Positions 13,901 through 23,394 of a stretch of 64,000 nucleotides of DNA are shown here, one piece after another. This DNA comes from Simmondsia chinensis. Taxonomy: Eukaryota > Streptophyta > Magnoliopsida > Caryophyllales > Simmondsiaceae. Location: positions 2,673,501 to 2,737,500 of the forward strand of contig JAGTTD010000018.1 of assembly GCA_018398585.1 (NCBI GenBank), read 5' to 3'. The notes under the pieces were generated by a model. The model was given only the letters and a program-made list of their open reading frames with translations, ran no database searches and was not told the DNA's origin. Within the stretch, counting starts at the first letter, position 1, and each line of letters opens with the position of its first letter. The translations under genes were made by a program, and so were the position numbers.

Positions 13901-14699
13901 TGCTCTGCATTAGCCGAAGTCATCAAGTGAGACTGAAAGTCGCTATCTGAAGGCCTAGGCTTTTGAAGCAAATTGGTTATGTCCTTAAGCCCCTTCCTAG
14001 CTGCACTTCCCTTTGAATCACTCTTCAATACGTCCTTGTTCCTTTTATCTGAATCACATTGCCAAATACACTACTCAATTCGACAAACCCTAACCCTAGA
14101 AACCTTAACATCAATAATGTTAGGACCACCAACAAACACTGAAACCCTAAATCGGGATTGGGGAGTAAAACCAAAAATATTAGAATTTACGTAGTTCAGC
14201 AAAAGCCCACATTCACGGAGGGGAGCACAATAATTCCACTATATATTTGGAAGATTACACGAGAAATATCAACCCTCAACCCTAATGCCAACATACACAA
14301 CAACAACAACAACAACAACAAACCCAGTGCCTGCAAGGGCTCCTGCAAAAGCAGGGCCAACATACATAACTCTAGTGTAAATATAGAGCCATTCACACTA
14401 AAACCCTAGTGTGTAATGGACCCAAATCAGATTTCTCAAATCCTTTGCTTCGTAAACAAGGCTCAATACAACCAAACTCTACATATAAGTCCTTTAGATA
14501 CTCTAATTCAACACAGATTGGAAGTTACGTGAAAAAATCTGAGTCGAATTACAGCAAAACATTACAAAATTTAAAAGGAATTACACCTCCATGACAATCA
14601 CTTTCGAGTTTCTTGCACCAAAAAAATGGGAGAAATTAGGGCAAGAAACGAACCTGGAGACACATCCTTTCCCGAGGCAAACACGAAAATATCCCCCAT
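7917..14699 (-). CDS. SGO: Shugoshin-like centromeric cohesin protector (12 exons, 416 aa)
   Basis: Shugoshins recruit PP2A to centromeres and protect cohesin from separase in meiosis. Exons, 5' to 3': 14699-14654, 14048-13891, 13097-13060, 12931-12823, 12726-12703, 12616-12548, 10059-10018, 9916-9820, 9491-9443, 9159-8897, 8799-8739, 8211-7917. The phases join into one 416-residue frame ending TGA. The N-terminal third (about residues 60-145) is a Leu/Gln-rich coiled coil with the plant signature NKIIELSGIEIQKLR (from 81) and LQHELGCKNGLL. The C-terminus has the basic shugoshin motif VGRP..RAAEKVNSYKEVPL ending NVKMRRSE. ATG 14699 is the first in frame after a stop at 14702. Eleven introns use GT-AG; the one after exon 2 appears to be GC-AG. 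The 61-nt exon 11 (8799-8739) is the least certain: I chose it because it alone restores frame. Intron 6 is 2.5 kb and holds a solo LTR with a hAT insertion. SGO1 versus SGO2 is not resolved. Confidence 0.9.
8330..8695. repeat. MITE-like segment in shugoshin intron 11
   Basis: The block begins with TTGTTTGGATGTCAAAGAAA and ends with TTTCTCGGATCCAAACACTGG, giving short imperfect inverted ends around AT-rich DNA. It lies wholly between exons 11 and 12. Reading frames across it on both strands mirror each other and look non-coding. Confidence 0.4.
9533..9754. mobile_element. MITE in shugoshin intron 8
   Basis: Left end AGGGCCTATTTTAGTATCGT is matched by the reverse complement of the right end, AAGGGCTTGTTTGTTATTGT, and both continue into TTTTTTGTTT. 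It is about 220 bp, non-coding, and lies between exons 8 and 9. Family undetermined. Confidence 0.5.
10561..12372 (+). mobile_element. Solo copia-like LTR in shugoshin intron 6, split by a hAT element
   Basis: Outside the hAT insertion (11095-12152) this reads as one LTR. It has a TATA-like GTTATAAATAAGTGG near 10668, a purine-rich leader, and a 3' end with CCCGTGGTTTTTCCCTCTGG then GGGTTTTCACGTAAAAATAT. The same CCGTGGTTTTCTCCCCTCT ... GGGGTTTCCACGTAAATATT arrangement ends the LTRs of the copia element at 26210 and 28610, so the two are related. Several diverged ~45-bp repeats with GGCTGGTAGCTTGCC and TTCAAAGCTACATTG fill 10940-11090. Outer limits are approximate and I found no internal region. 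Confidence 0.55.
11095..12152. mobile_element. Non-autonomous hAT transposon with 8-bp target duplication
   Basis: The ends are CATGGTTATCAGAAT and, in reverse complement, CAAGGTTGTCAGAATC. The flanking 8 bp are identical, ACTGAGAG at 11087-11094 and 12153-12160, which is the hAT signature. Both subterminal regions are packed with GGATCGTAGG/CCTACGATCC words. The AT-rich centre has no transposase. It inserted into the LTR above. Confidence 0.85.
14085..14099. repeat. Short telomere-like repeat in shugoshin intron 1
   Basis: AAACCCTAACCCTAG reads as about two units of the plant telomere repeat. It is too short for an interstitial telomere block but adds to the telo-box motifs just upstream of the gene. 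Confidence 0.5.
14298..14355 (-). mobile_element. Very short SINE tail in shugoshin intron 1
   Basis: Only about 58 bp of SINE 3' end is present: a (CAA)n run, then CCCAGTGCCTGCAAGGGCTC and GCAGG. Identical 11-bp duplications, GCCAACATACA, flank it at 14287-14297 and 14356-14366. It is therefore a genuine, extremely 5'-truncated insertion. Confidence 0.75.
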
Positions 14700-15060
14700 T
14701 TCTATAGATCAATCGCAGAAACCCTAATTTTTCTTAATCGGAGAAACCCTAATTTCTTCTTCCGCAATCGGAGAAACCCTAATTTCGCCGGAATTGCGAA
14801 AAGATCTCCGATTTCTGCCACCGACGGAGGCAATTTCTCTCCGATTTCGCCGGAAGAACCCTCGATTTTCGAACCCGAATCTCTATTCACTGTCTCTCTC
14901 TCTCCTCTCTCTTTATTGAGAGTGAAAATTGAGTAAAAGTGAGAGTAGTAGTGAGGTTCGGACAAGGCTAACGGCACTCCGAAGCAGAACCCCAGCCTAC
15001 GTTCATTTTGAAATCCACAGATTTGGCGCCTGCTTTGGTTCAAACCTCTGTTATTAAATA
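14700..15060 (-). promoter_or_regulatory. Shugoshin 5' region with three telo-boxes
   Basis: Just upstream of ATG 14699, AAACCCTAA (telo-box, as seen on the plus strand) occurs at 14719-14727, 14744-14752 and 14774-14782. Each sits in a repeat of about 28 bp reading roughly ATCGGAGAAACCCTAATTTC. Telo-boxes are known near transcription starts of plant ribosomal-protein and proliferation genes, which suits a division gene. A CT/GA-rich tract follows at 14895-14920. A 113-codon frame on the same strand (15043-14702) stops just before the ATG; I treat it as leader sequence or a possible upstream ORF. Confidence 0.6.
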
Positions 15061-15189
15061 CACACTAGCATTATTCCGTACAATGCACAGAAGATGTTTA
15101 TATTTTTAAATATAACTCATATATAATCATATTAGAATTTTATTGAATTTTATTAAAGATACAATAGTATATACTTTGTAAAATTATGT

Positions 15190-15530
15190 AATAACGATAA
15201 TGAATTTCTTATTTTTTATTTCCTATAACCTCGAATATTAAATGACACTCTCTTAGAATTACTTATATTGGAGTTTAGATACTTTGCTTGGATTGAGGTT
15301 TAGAGGCTTTTGAAGGAGGGGGCACTTGGCAATAATATATTTACGCAGTAAAGATAATGAATTTCTTGTTTTTTCTGTCCTATAACCTCAAATATTAAAT
15401 GATACTATCTTACAATTGTTTATATTAGAGTTTAGAGGCTTTTGGTGACACCCTTTTAGAATTGCTTGGATTGAGGTTTAGAGGCTTTTGGGAGATGGGG
15501 CACTTGGCAATAATATATAGAAGATGTAAC
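15190..15530. repeat. Tandem duplication of ~160-180 bp upstream of shugoshin
   Basis: Two adjacent copies share GATAATGAATTTCTTGTTTT-like starts (15196, 15353), CCTATAACCTC..ATATTAAATGA, GGATTGAGGTTTAGAGGCTT (15290, 15468) and GGCACTTGGCAATAATATAT (15323, 15500). The second copy has about 20 bp extra. It lies about 0.5-0.8 kb upstream of the shugoshin ATG. No coding content. Confidence 0.75.
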
Positions 15531-15602
15531 ACACATTTTTTAGCGAAGTTATTTACACTGTTAAGTCTCTAATGTTAGAATGATCACGTAAAGTGTGCTT
15601 CT

Positions 15603-16112
15603 ATTGAGAGTGCATTTGGTTCATCTTATTTCAACTTATCTGTTTCAATAAAATCTGTCCATTTAAGATATGTATCTTTTACAGTAAACTATTTGGTTGT
15701 GCAATACAGAAAGATCTTTTTTACAAAATAAAGCATTTTAATACAAGTTAAAAAAGTAACTTACCTACTATAATCATAAAAATGACTTAATAATATACAT
15801 TATCTAATTATAGTAGGTAAGAGAGAATTATGATAATAGTTTGTCATGGTAGTGGAAAGTGGCGAGTGTTCCGACCCATGACCATAAAAGGTGTCGTGGT
15901 CAGTGGGAGTGGTGATAACAAGTAAAAGTAGGTCGTGGTGGTGAAGATTTAATGTTAATATAATATTTTTAAAGCATTTCTCTGAAATAAGTTCTGAAAA
16001 AAATCTAGTTTTACATCTTTTTCTACTTAGTTATAAAACGGTTTTTTCATCTTTCTATTTAAGCTATGAAAAAGATATAAACAGATCTCTTATGCCAACC
16101 AAACGCAAGCCC
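15603..16112. mobile_element. Probable MITE
   Basis: Left end GAGAGTGCATTTGGTTCATC and the reverse complement of the right end, GGGCTTGCGTTTGGTTGGCA, are similar imperfect inverted ends of a ~510-bp non-coding element. Family and target duplication were not resolved. Confidence 0.45.
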
Positions 16113-16559
16113 TACAGTCAAAAAGAGTTTCTTTACAGCTTTAAGCTGCTAAAAAGCTAAACCAAATGCAGCCTGATTGGGATTATGTTCTTATTTATAA
16201 AACTAGTTAGATATTGATCCGATAAAGTCCAATTGATAAAGTGATTCTTAAATATAGATCTAATTTTGTCTCAACTTATTGTATAATTAATAATGTGACA
16301 TATAATGTGTGCGCACAATTAAAGATGGGCTTTGATAGAGAGCCCATACAATTTACTAACGAAGGAGTGGTCCCCTTTCTCTCCTTCTAATTTAAAACCC
16401 TAACTATAAAATAAAGGTAAGAGGATGACTTTTTCATTGATAGTTATCATAAAGAATTGGAGAGCGGGAGGAAGATCAAGTCCTAAGTGCAACGGAGAGA
16501 CGCCTTCTTGTTTGATATTGTCTTGCAGATCGAACCAGTTTTCAATTGATTACTACTAT
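16113..16559. other. Intergenic, no gene seen
   Basis: AT-rich DNA between the MITE and the first 5S-headed SINE. The one frame of about 60 codons has no recognisable content. Confidence 0.4.
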
Positions 16560-16757
16560 GGATCTGAGAGGGGTGGATGTACGCAGCTTTACCCCTTCAG
16601 GGTGTAACCTTGTCGAAAGGTTGTTTCCAAGGACCCCCAACTTTATAGGGTTGGCAAAACAAGGACTTCCCAAGAAGTCACCCATCCTGGTACTACTCTC
16701 GCCCAAACACGCTTAATTTCGGAGTTGTAATGGGATGCGGTGCCTTAGTGCCTAGTA
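16560..16757 (-). mobile_element. 5S-headed SINE, 3' end missing
   Basis: On the minus strand this begins with a diverged 5S rRNA copy, including CTTGGGCGAGAGTAGTACCA-like and GGATGGGTGACTTC-like words (complement of 16680-16745). It runs into the SINE body (GAAACAACC, then the CTGCGTACATCC block) and stops before the GGCACTGGG end. Orientation and order match the fuller copies. Confidence 0.75.
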
Positions 16758-16810
16758 AATGACATTCATGTATAATTAATAATAATATGGTAATACTTGC
16801 ATTTTTTATT

Positions 16811-17114
16811 GGCTGTTTGTGGATCTGTTTGTTGGATGTTCGTTGCTTTTTTGCTTTGTTGTGTGGTTTGTGCTGCTTTTGGTCTTTGTTCGTTGTTCGT
16901 TGCTTCGAGCTTCTTTGGCCGTGGTTCAGGTTGTCTCTTGCGCCGCCGGTTTCGCGGGTTTGGTGTTGGAGTTCTCCCGTTCTTTTGGTTATTCTAGGCG
17001 CTTGGGGTGTCCAATGGCTGGCGTATTTGCTTGTCATCCCATGTTTGTGGGTCCATTGTTTTTTTGTTCTTTTTCTATTAATAAATCCTTTATTACCAAA
17101 AAAAAAAAAAAAAA
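16811..17114 (+). mobile_element. 5'-truncated LINE 3' end with poly(A)
   Basis: About 300 bp of GT-rich non-coding sequence ends in ATTACC and a run of about 16 A. TTGCATTTTTTAT flanks both sides (16797-16809 and 17117-17129), a 13-bp target duplication. This is a typical 5'-truncated L1-type insertion; it has no ORF2. Confidence 0.75.
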
Positions 17115-17129
17115 TTTTGCATTTTTTAT

Positions 17130-17385
17130 ATTATTCATATAATCAAAGTATCATAACATGTATACGTAATTTCCCAGTTTAAAAAATAGAAATGATAACT
17201 TAAAAAAAATTAATCATGCGCCTAAATTGATGATATCTCGTTTAATTTATTATTTAACTCTCAAATTAATAATTGCATCTTATCATTTATTATGTGTTAT
17301 GTATCTATTACTGTTATTATGACTGCCATTGTTTTTTTTTATTTAATAACTGAACACACCTTTTAAATAAAATTTTTATATAAAG
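17130..17385. other. AT-rich spacer, no gene seen
   Basis: Low-complexity AT-rich sequence between the LINE tail and the next SINE. Confidence 0.4.
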
Positions 17386-17614
17386 CAAAGCAAAGCAACA
17401 TTCCCAGTGCCCCGAGGGCTCCCGCCTAAGCAGGGTCGGGGGGTGGATATACGCAGCCTTCCCCTTTCAGGACACCCTGAAGAGAGGCTGTTTCCGAGAA
17501 CCCCCAGCACGAGGACTTCCCAGGAGGTCACCCATCTTGGTACTATTCTAACCCAAGCATGCTTAAATTTAGAGTTTTAATAAGATCCGGTGCTTGTGTG
17601 TTGGTACCCTCTTA
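17386..17614 (-). mobile_element. 5S-headed SINE, near full length
   Basis: On the minus strand, GAGGGTACCAACAC leads into a 5S rRNA copy (CTCCTGGGAAGTCCTCGTGC), then the body with a CCTGAAAGGGG stem-like block, CTGCGTATATCCACCCCC and GGCACTGGGAATGTTGCTTT. This copy has the TTGCTTTG-type end rather than (TTG)n. The 5S part is more mutated than in other copies (for example AACCCAAGCATGC on the plus strand). Confidence 0.85.
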
Positions 17615-17814
17615 GGTTTGAACTAAAATGTATATATAGAGAGTCTGAATGATACATGTATTAGTTGTTAAATTGTTGTACCATATGTTAGGTTCAAAGA
17701 GGTTAATAATTTGGGCTAAGCTTTTGTAAAACCTGAGCCCAAAAGGCCCACTATCAGCCCATATTGGGGCCCAAGCACGCCCATAGACAAATTATTTACC
17801 AAATAAATAATGTC

Positions 17815-18165
17815 TAAGGCTCGACGAGCTGACTCGTTTACCTTAATGAACTGAGTTCAAGTCTTGATAAAGCTCGAGAATGTAGATTTTTTAGATTAAA
17901 TGAATCTAAATTAGACAATCTCCAAAAAATTTACGAGCTTAAAATGCCTAGCTGAGCCAAGTTCGAGACTAAACGACCCTTTCTCGAGCCTAATTGAGCC
18001 CAAAAGAGCACAAATAAGATGATGTTGTCTTTAAGCTAACTAAGCTTAGTTTGAGCTCAATTGAATTCAGTCAAGACAAACCCAAGCTTATCGTGGCAAA
18101 GCTCGAGCCTAGAGTTTCGAGGCTTGGAGAACTTCAAGTCGAGCTAACATTTTTTAGTTCACTCG
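17815..18165. repeat. GAGCTCG-rich decayed MITE fragment
   Basis: Repeated GAGCTCGAG, GCTCGACGAGCTG and CGAGCC words match the better-preserved element at 32066-32795. Ends are not clear here. Confidence 0.4.
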
Positions 18166-18428
18166 ATTGAATTTGTGTGTCCTTTGTATAACTGTATATC
18201 ATTTTGTACATCTAATAAGAGAGAAAAAGTATGGAATGAGGTAACCCTATAATTTAAGGCGTTCTCTATCAAAATTTGGTGAATTGTATATAGAAAACCG
18301 TATGGATTTTCTCTAAAAATGCTAATGTGACACATAATACTATCAATATATGCGTACCGCACCAACATTTTTGAAGGATTCCTCTTAGAAATACTTTTAG
18401 GAAAATTATCACTTAGGTAACCTGAGGT

Positions 18429-19136
18429 AGAGGTGCACACAGGCCGGTTTGGTGGATTTTGGTTACCAAAGAGGACCAAACCATAAACATACGGTTTGAC
18501 AATTTTACAAGCCAAAACCAAACTATTTGTCTTATAAACCAAACCAGACCAAACTGTGATTATATTCCGGTCCGGTTCGGTTTACGGTTTCTACTATAAT
18601 AATGGAAATAATTGTTATATATGCTAATATAAACCTAATTAAGAAATCAAAAGTCAATATTAGAATCATTATCAACTCCAAAAATATCCCGAAATACAAA
18701 AATATTACTCCTCTTCGTAATTTCTAGTATAAAACATGTAAGAAAATCTCAATAGCAATAATTTTTTGGATTATTTACTCCAAAAATCTATGTATTTTTC
18801 CCATTCGTAACAATTTAGTCCTTACATTTTTAATTGCGTCAATTTAGCTTTTATACAAGTGTATTGTGTCAATTAGTCCTTAAATTAAAATTTATGTTAA
18901 GTTGTTAATGAATTCTTTTTATTGTTTAGTAAGAGATTGGGTTAAATTGAATCGACGAGTGGATTTGCAGTGTGTTACTTGCATCTAACTTGCATCTAAC
19001 ATGGTTTTAAACCGAACCTGAACCATAAAATCTACTAACCAAAATTTTCTAAACTAAACTTTAATTTTTCAAACCATAAACCAAACCAAACCATAGGTTT
19101 GGATTACGGTTTAAGCCCTTTTTTGAGCACTCCTAC
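18429..19136. mobile_element. Non-autonomous hAT element rich in GGTTTGG words
   Basis: The left end AGAGGTGCACACAGGCCGGT and the right end, in reverse complement GTAGGAGTGCTCAAAAAAGG, are imperfect TIRs. Flanking 8-mers CCTGAGGT (18421) and TCTGAGGT (19137) differ at one base, consistent with a hAT 8-bp duplication. The body contains AACCAAACCAAACC and its complement. A fragment of the CAATTTAGTCC MITE family (18790-19010) sits inside. Confidence 0.65.
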
Positions 19137-19555
19137 TCTGAGGTTTGATCATTTATCATTTGGCCAAGGTTGTTAGAATCGGGATTCTACTTAGAATCGT
19201 TATAAGCATGCAAAATCAGAATTGGAGGATCGAATCGAAAATCGTAAAAATTTTACTAAATGTATAGTATAATTATTTTCTTAAAATTACATGATTCAAG
19301 AAAGTTCTATGTAAGACCTCAACTTATAAAGGTATATGCTATAAAAACATAATCAAATATGATAATACATTATCATATAAAATAGATGCGCCATTATATG
19401 CTCAAATGATTATGAGAGCTTTCAAGATATATGTTGCTAATCAAACTTTAATGTTATAATTTAGAATTAAGCTTAAGTTTCGTAAGAGTATATAAAGACT
19501 TAATTTACTTTCTCTTAGGGTAGGAAAGTACGTTTGTATATAATATACGCTTGAA

Positions 19556-21953
19556 AAAAAAAATTAACAAGTTTATGCTATTAAAACTCTCTCTCTCTTC
19601 TCTCCCAACGGTTACATTCTCACCTGCTGACCTAAGCTGGCGCGTGAGGGCGCGTCAGCAACCAGCTGCCGCCGGGATCACTGTGACGGGTTCGCCTTCT
19701 CTTTGCCATCAAAGTCGTTCAACCTTCTTCGCCGGCCGTGAGCTCAGGGGAGGGCCTTGCCCAACTACAGCGTCGCCCCCCTCTTCCCACCCCCTGTGTC
19801 GAGCCTTCTCAAATCGCGCCAACGCCAATGCGAGGTTGCCACCAACCTCCATCTCCTGCTTCCTGCCTTCATACCCATCAAGCACATGCCAATTTTCCGG
19901 CGAGGGACAGCCTGGCCTGTCGTTCGCTGCCGTGTCTGTGTGGATCTGTCGTCACCGACTCCCCTGCTTTGATCAAGTTTTGGATCTGGTTCAGATCCAC
20001 CTTTTGTGATTGTGGGTGTGACTGCCTGGTTTTTAATGGCTAACCTTTTTGTTGATTTTCTTCCATGGAGCATGGACACCACATGGCTGAGACAATTGTT
20101 TAGATGTTTTGGTGTAATTACTAATACTTTTATCTCTCGGAGAAGAAGAGGGTTTAATAGATTCAATTTTGGCTTTGTGAAGTTCTGTGATAGACAGGCT
20201 GGAGAGAATGCTATTGCAGAAATGAATGGAATGATGATCAGGGATAATAGGATTTTGATCAAGTTCGCTAGGTTTGATAAGATAGGGAGTCAAGTTTCCT
20301 GTGATAAGGTGAATAATGACGATGGAATGAAGGGGTTGATGGACCAACACCACGATGTGAAAACAATTAACGGTCAAGCTCACGAAGATAAAAAGGAAAA
20401 GCTAAAAAGGAGCATTATAGGAGAAGCTTAGTATGACATTGAAGTTGGTGTGTTAAAGAGAAGCATCGAAGATGACAGTGGTCTTGATTGTGTTGTTCAA
20501 CACATGGGAGGGACATCATTTCTAATCACGTTTGAATCCACTGAGGCCAGGGATTGGATTTTGTCAAACAACCAGGGCTGGATTAATAAATGGTCCTTAA
20601 AAGTCAAAAAGTGGACAGAGTTTTATCAAAACCTTAGGAGAAAGGCTTGGCTATCATGCTATGGAGTTCCGTTACATGCGTGGAATTCAGAAAATTTTAT
20701 TGAAATCGGTAACTGTTTTGGCCGGGTCCTTGCGGTGGACAAGAGGTGCAATGGAAATGACTCATTGGAAGTGGGCAAGATTCTGGTGGAGACTAAGGAA
20801 CCGCATCGCATTGATGAGAAGGCTTGCTTTATGGTTGAACAAGGTAAGCATACAATTCACATCCTGGAAGGGGGTCAGATGCTAACGGAGAATTTCATTT
20901 CACGTGATGCGCAAATCAGAGCTGAGGAGGATGTCTCCGAGCCTGACAGGGTTGCTTGTTCCAACGGTACGAATGATGCTCCAATTGAGAACTTACGAGG
21001 AAAGTTGATGGGAATAGAGAAAAGGGTTCAATCGCCTTCCTTGAGTATTGCTAATGAGAGCGTGAATGAACCAGCAAGGAAGAAGATGACGCAGTGTTGA
21101 GCTCAAATCACGCAGGGTCGAATGCTATAGACTCAGAAAAACTCAAATGTGGAACAGGATTTAGGAGCTGAGGAACCGGAACGTCTATGCTCAGAGGAGA
21201 ATTTTCCACCCGGATTCGTGAATCTATATGATGTTAATGTCACCGAAGAATCAGAATTGAGGGAAGTGGTGTTGAACAATGTTAATAGGAAAAGGAAAGG
21301 GAAGAAGAAGACAGGAAAAGGCGGAAATAAAGGAACAACAGTAAATGAAAACAGTGAATTCACTGAGTCAGAATTAGAAACAACAAGCAGTATGAGGGCT
21401 CACCAGACGATGCAAGTGTTAGGCCTGAAGTGGATGGAGGGGCACGATTTAGTGGTTGAAAAACTACTGGAAAACGCGAGGGGGATCAAAAGAGTTAAGA
21501 TAAGAGATAATATGTGGAAGGAAAAAGGGAAGAAAAAGAGGTGAGTGTCTCTGTGGTAGGTGCTGTGGTTGCCGCTTGCCGGGGTTCTATTGGTCGGGGT
21601 GCCTTTGGTGTTGTTTTCTTCTCGGCTCTTCCGGAGTGGTGTGTGGGCTTGTGTTAGGTTGCTTTTCGTTTTTGTTGGTTCTTTTGTTGTTCGCGTTGTC
21701 TGCCAGGATGTCGGTTTAGGTGCCTTTGTTTTGTTCTTTCGCTGGTCGCGTTTGTTGCTTTCGTGTTGCCTCCTTCTCTTGGGTTGTTGAGTTTGGGGCT
21801 TTTGTGGATGGTCTTTTTGTGAGTTTGCTCTTGGTCGCGGGGTTGCGGGTGTTTTGTTTCTTGTTGTTCTTTTGGAATTGTCCTTTCTTTTGGACTTGTA
21901 ATTTCTTTTTGATGAATGATTGATGAATGAAATCTCAATTATCAAAAAAAATA
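19556..21953 (+). mobile_element. L1-type LINE carrying only an ORF1-like gene
   Basis: It is bounded by a perfect 19-bp target duplication, TATATAATATACGCTTGAA, at 19537-19555 and 21954-21972, and ends in a short A-rich tail. It contains a ~450-bp GC-rich 5' region, an ORF1-like gene (20006-21544), and a ~400-bp GT-rich 3' UTR ending CAATTATCAAAAAAAA. No endonuclease or reverse transcriptase is present, although 5' end and 3' tail look intact. This is the layout of a non-autonomous half-LINE. It inserted in the hAT element above. Confidence 0.85.
20006..21544 (+). pseudogene. L1 ORF1-like protein: RRM plus DUF4283-like domain, with in-frame stops
   Basis: One frame runs from about 20006 to the TGA at 21542, interrupted by stops at 20429 (TAG), 21098 (TGA) and 21128 (TAG). 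The first part is an RNA-recognition motif: VDFLPWSMDTTWLRQLF is an RNP2-like strand region and NFGFVKF the RNP1 core. The second part has WLSCYGVPLHAWNSENFIEI and FGRVLAVDKR ... EVGKILVET, the DUF4283-type region common in plant LINE ORF1 proteins. The third is a charged linker with ENFPPGFVNLYDVNV and lysine-rich KGKKK runs. A related C-terminal piece is at 34558-35190. It would act as an RNA-binding chaperone for retrotransposition if intact. Start codon uncertain. Confidence 0.75.
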
Positions 21954-22204
21954 TATATAATATACGCTTGAATTTTTTACTTTTTAACTTTTTATTTGTA
22001 AGCGTTGGTAGGATCAAGGTAAAATCCGTAGAATCGCAATATTGTTTTATGATCCTATCTGTTAGTTTCACTTAAAATTAATGAATCTTAAGATTCTACA
22101 AAACTAAGATTTTACTTAGGATCCGGATCGATTGCCAATTGTGGGATCGTAGAATCGTAAGATTCTAATATCCGGATCGGGAGTTTAATAACCATGCATT
22201 CAGT

Positions 22205-23030
22205 TACACTAACGTTTCAAAATAAAAAATAGGATACATTGAGGTTTAAAAATTTTATCACTTAGATATCTAAAATTTTAAGATCTTTTCAATCAAGTTC
22301 CTTTCTTCCAAAATTATATATATTTTCGTTGAGAAATGTTTAAGTGAAACACGATTCCAACAATATATAAGTATATTCATTGAATTTGATGGCCTTTTAC
22401 CAAAAAAAACTTAATGTTATACATGATTTCATCAATATATGAGTAGTTTATAACCAAATTCAGTAAGTTTTTTATAGTAATTCGTTGAATTTATATTGAA
22501 AATATTGATGTGACTTATATATATTATTGTCATCATGCATTACATTAGCTTCTTTTGTATAAAATTGTTCCAACTCTCACAAAATTTCAGCAAATTCCAA
22601 CGTAAGTATCTAAGTGATAAAAATTTCAAAACTCATGTTTTTTTTTTTTGATAATTGAGAATATATTCATATAAAATGAATGTAATACAAGCAAACAGCC
22701 ACACTCGCGACTCAAACTGAACAGACAACCCAAAGACACCTCAACACCTAAAACACCGAACCGGGAACAACTGACGACTCCAAACCAGCAGAACAGGGGC
22801 GCAAAAAGCACCACACGAACCCCACCATCAGAGACAACAAAAACCAACAAAAACCTACAAAACAAGACAGAAAAGAAAAGACCCCGACTTCCTCAAAGCT
22901 GAGAAAAGAAAAGACCCTGACTTTCAAATCTCATGTTACTTCATTGTATATATTAAAACGTCGAGATATCCAGACAATAAATTGTTAAACCTCAGGATAC
23001 GTAAGTAATAATTTCACATACTTTTATTTA
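22205..23030. repeat. AAGTGATAAA-type inverted-repeat element, split by an L1 tail
   Basis: CATTGAGGTTTAAAAATTTT, ATCACTTAGATATC on the left and CTAAGTGATAAAAA, CCTCAGGATACGTAAGTAAT on the right are mutually inverted words of a degenerate AT-rich MITE. The same words occur at 7560-7650, 30440-31735 and 54130-54720. Confidence 0.5.
22641..22921 (-). mobile_element. 5'-truncated L1 3' end, inverted
   Basis: The minus strand ends in ATAATTGAG's complement CTCAATTATC plus poly(A) (T run at 22639-22650). The same CTCAATTATCAAAAAAA terminus closes the L1 at 21953, so the two belong to one family. TTTCAAAACTCATGTT and TTTCAAATCTCATGTT flank it (22625-22640, 22922-22937) as a one-mismatch duplication. 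Confidence 0.8.
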
Positions 23031-23050
23031 ACCAGAATCATATATTATAT

Positions 23051-23190
23051 TAGTCCTTACCCTCAGGTTGGGAGCACAGGGAAATAGCCTTTCTTCAGAT
23101 TAACACCCTGAAAGGAGAAGGCTGCGTACATCCGCCCCCCCAGACCCTACGTAGGCGGGAACCCTTGAGGCACTGGGTATGTTCCCTTTT
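23051..23190 (+). mobile_element. SINE copy lacking the 5S head
   Basis: It starts inside the body at TAGTCCTTACCCTCAGGTTG and continues through AAGGCTGCGTACATCCGCCC and GGCACTGGGTATGTTCCC. An 11-bp duplication ATATATTATAT (23040-23050, 23191-23201) shows it inserted already truncated. Confidence 0.8.
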
Positions 23191-23204
23191 ATATATTATA
23201 TCAA

Positions 23205-23394
23205 TATTATTAATGGGAAACAAAAAATGGGGAAGTATATAAGGAAGGGTGACAATGCCATGGATGTTGGTAAGCTTTTTGAAGCGAAGCGTAGGTGGGA
23301 GTATGGGAAAAGGCTTGGTTTGGCATATATGATGGCGACAAATCGGATATGATTGAACTTTTTGTAAGAATGAAGTAGGGCTCTATTTGTCTAG
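23205..23394. other. Unassigned sequence
   Basis: Purine-rich segment with no stop-free frame of useful length and no recognised repeat. Confidence 0.3.

Larger units (their letters stand above)
19165..22196. mobile_element. hAT element of the GGATCGTAGG type, interrupted by an L1
   Basis: Ends CAAGGTTGTTAGAATCGGGA and, in reverse complement, CATGGTTATTAAACTCCCGA match the element at 11095-12152. GGATC/GATCC-rich subterminal arrays lie at both ends. The putative 8-bp duplications CATTTGGC (19157) and CATTCAGT (22197) differ by three transitions, so this is an older copy. Without the nested L1 (19556-21953) it is about 0.6 kb. Confidence 0.7.

Noticed and set aside
14702..15043. A 113-codon protein upstream of shugoshin
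   Set aside because: It is built on the repeated telo-box segment (LGFLRLRK twice) and ends 3 bp before the shugoshin ATG. I consider it leader sequence or at most an upstream ORF.
16787..17182. Cys/Leu/Phe-rich open frames resembling membrane proteins
   Set aside because: They translate a GT-rich LINE 3' UTR with a poly(A) tail and TSD.
21400..22071. A 223-codon minus-strand frame rich in Lys, Thr and Pro
   Set aside because: It is the antisense of the half-LINE ORF1 end and GT-rich 3' UTR, so its composition is an artefact.
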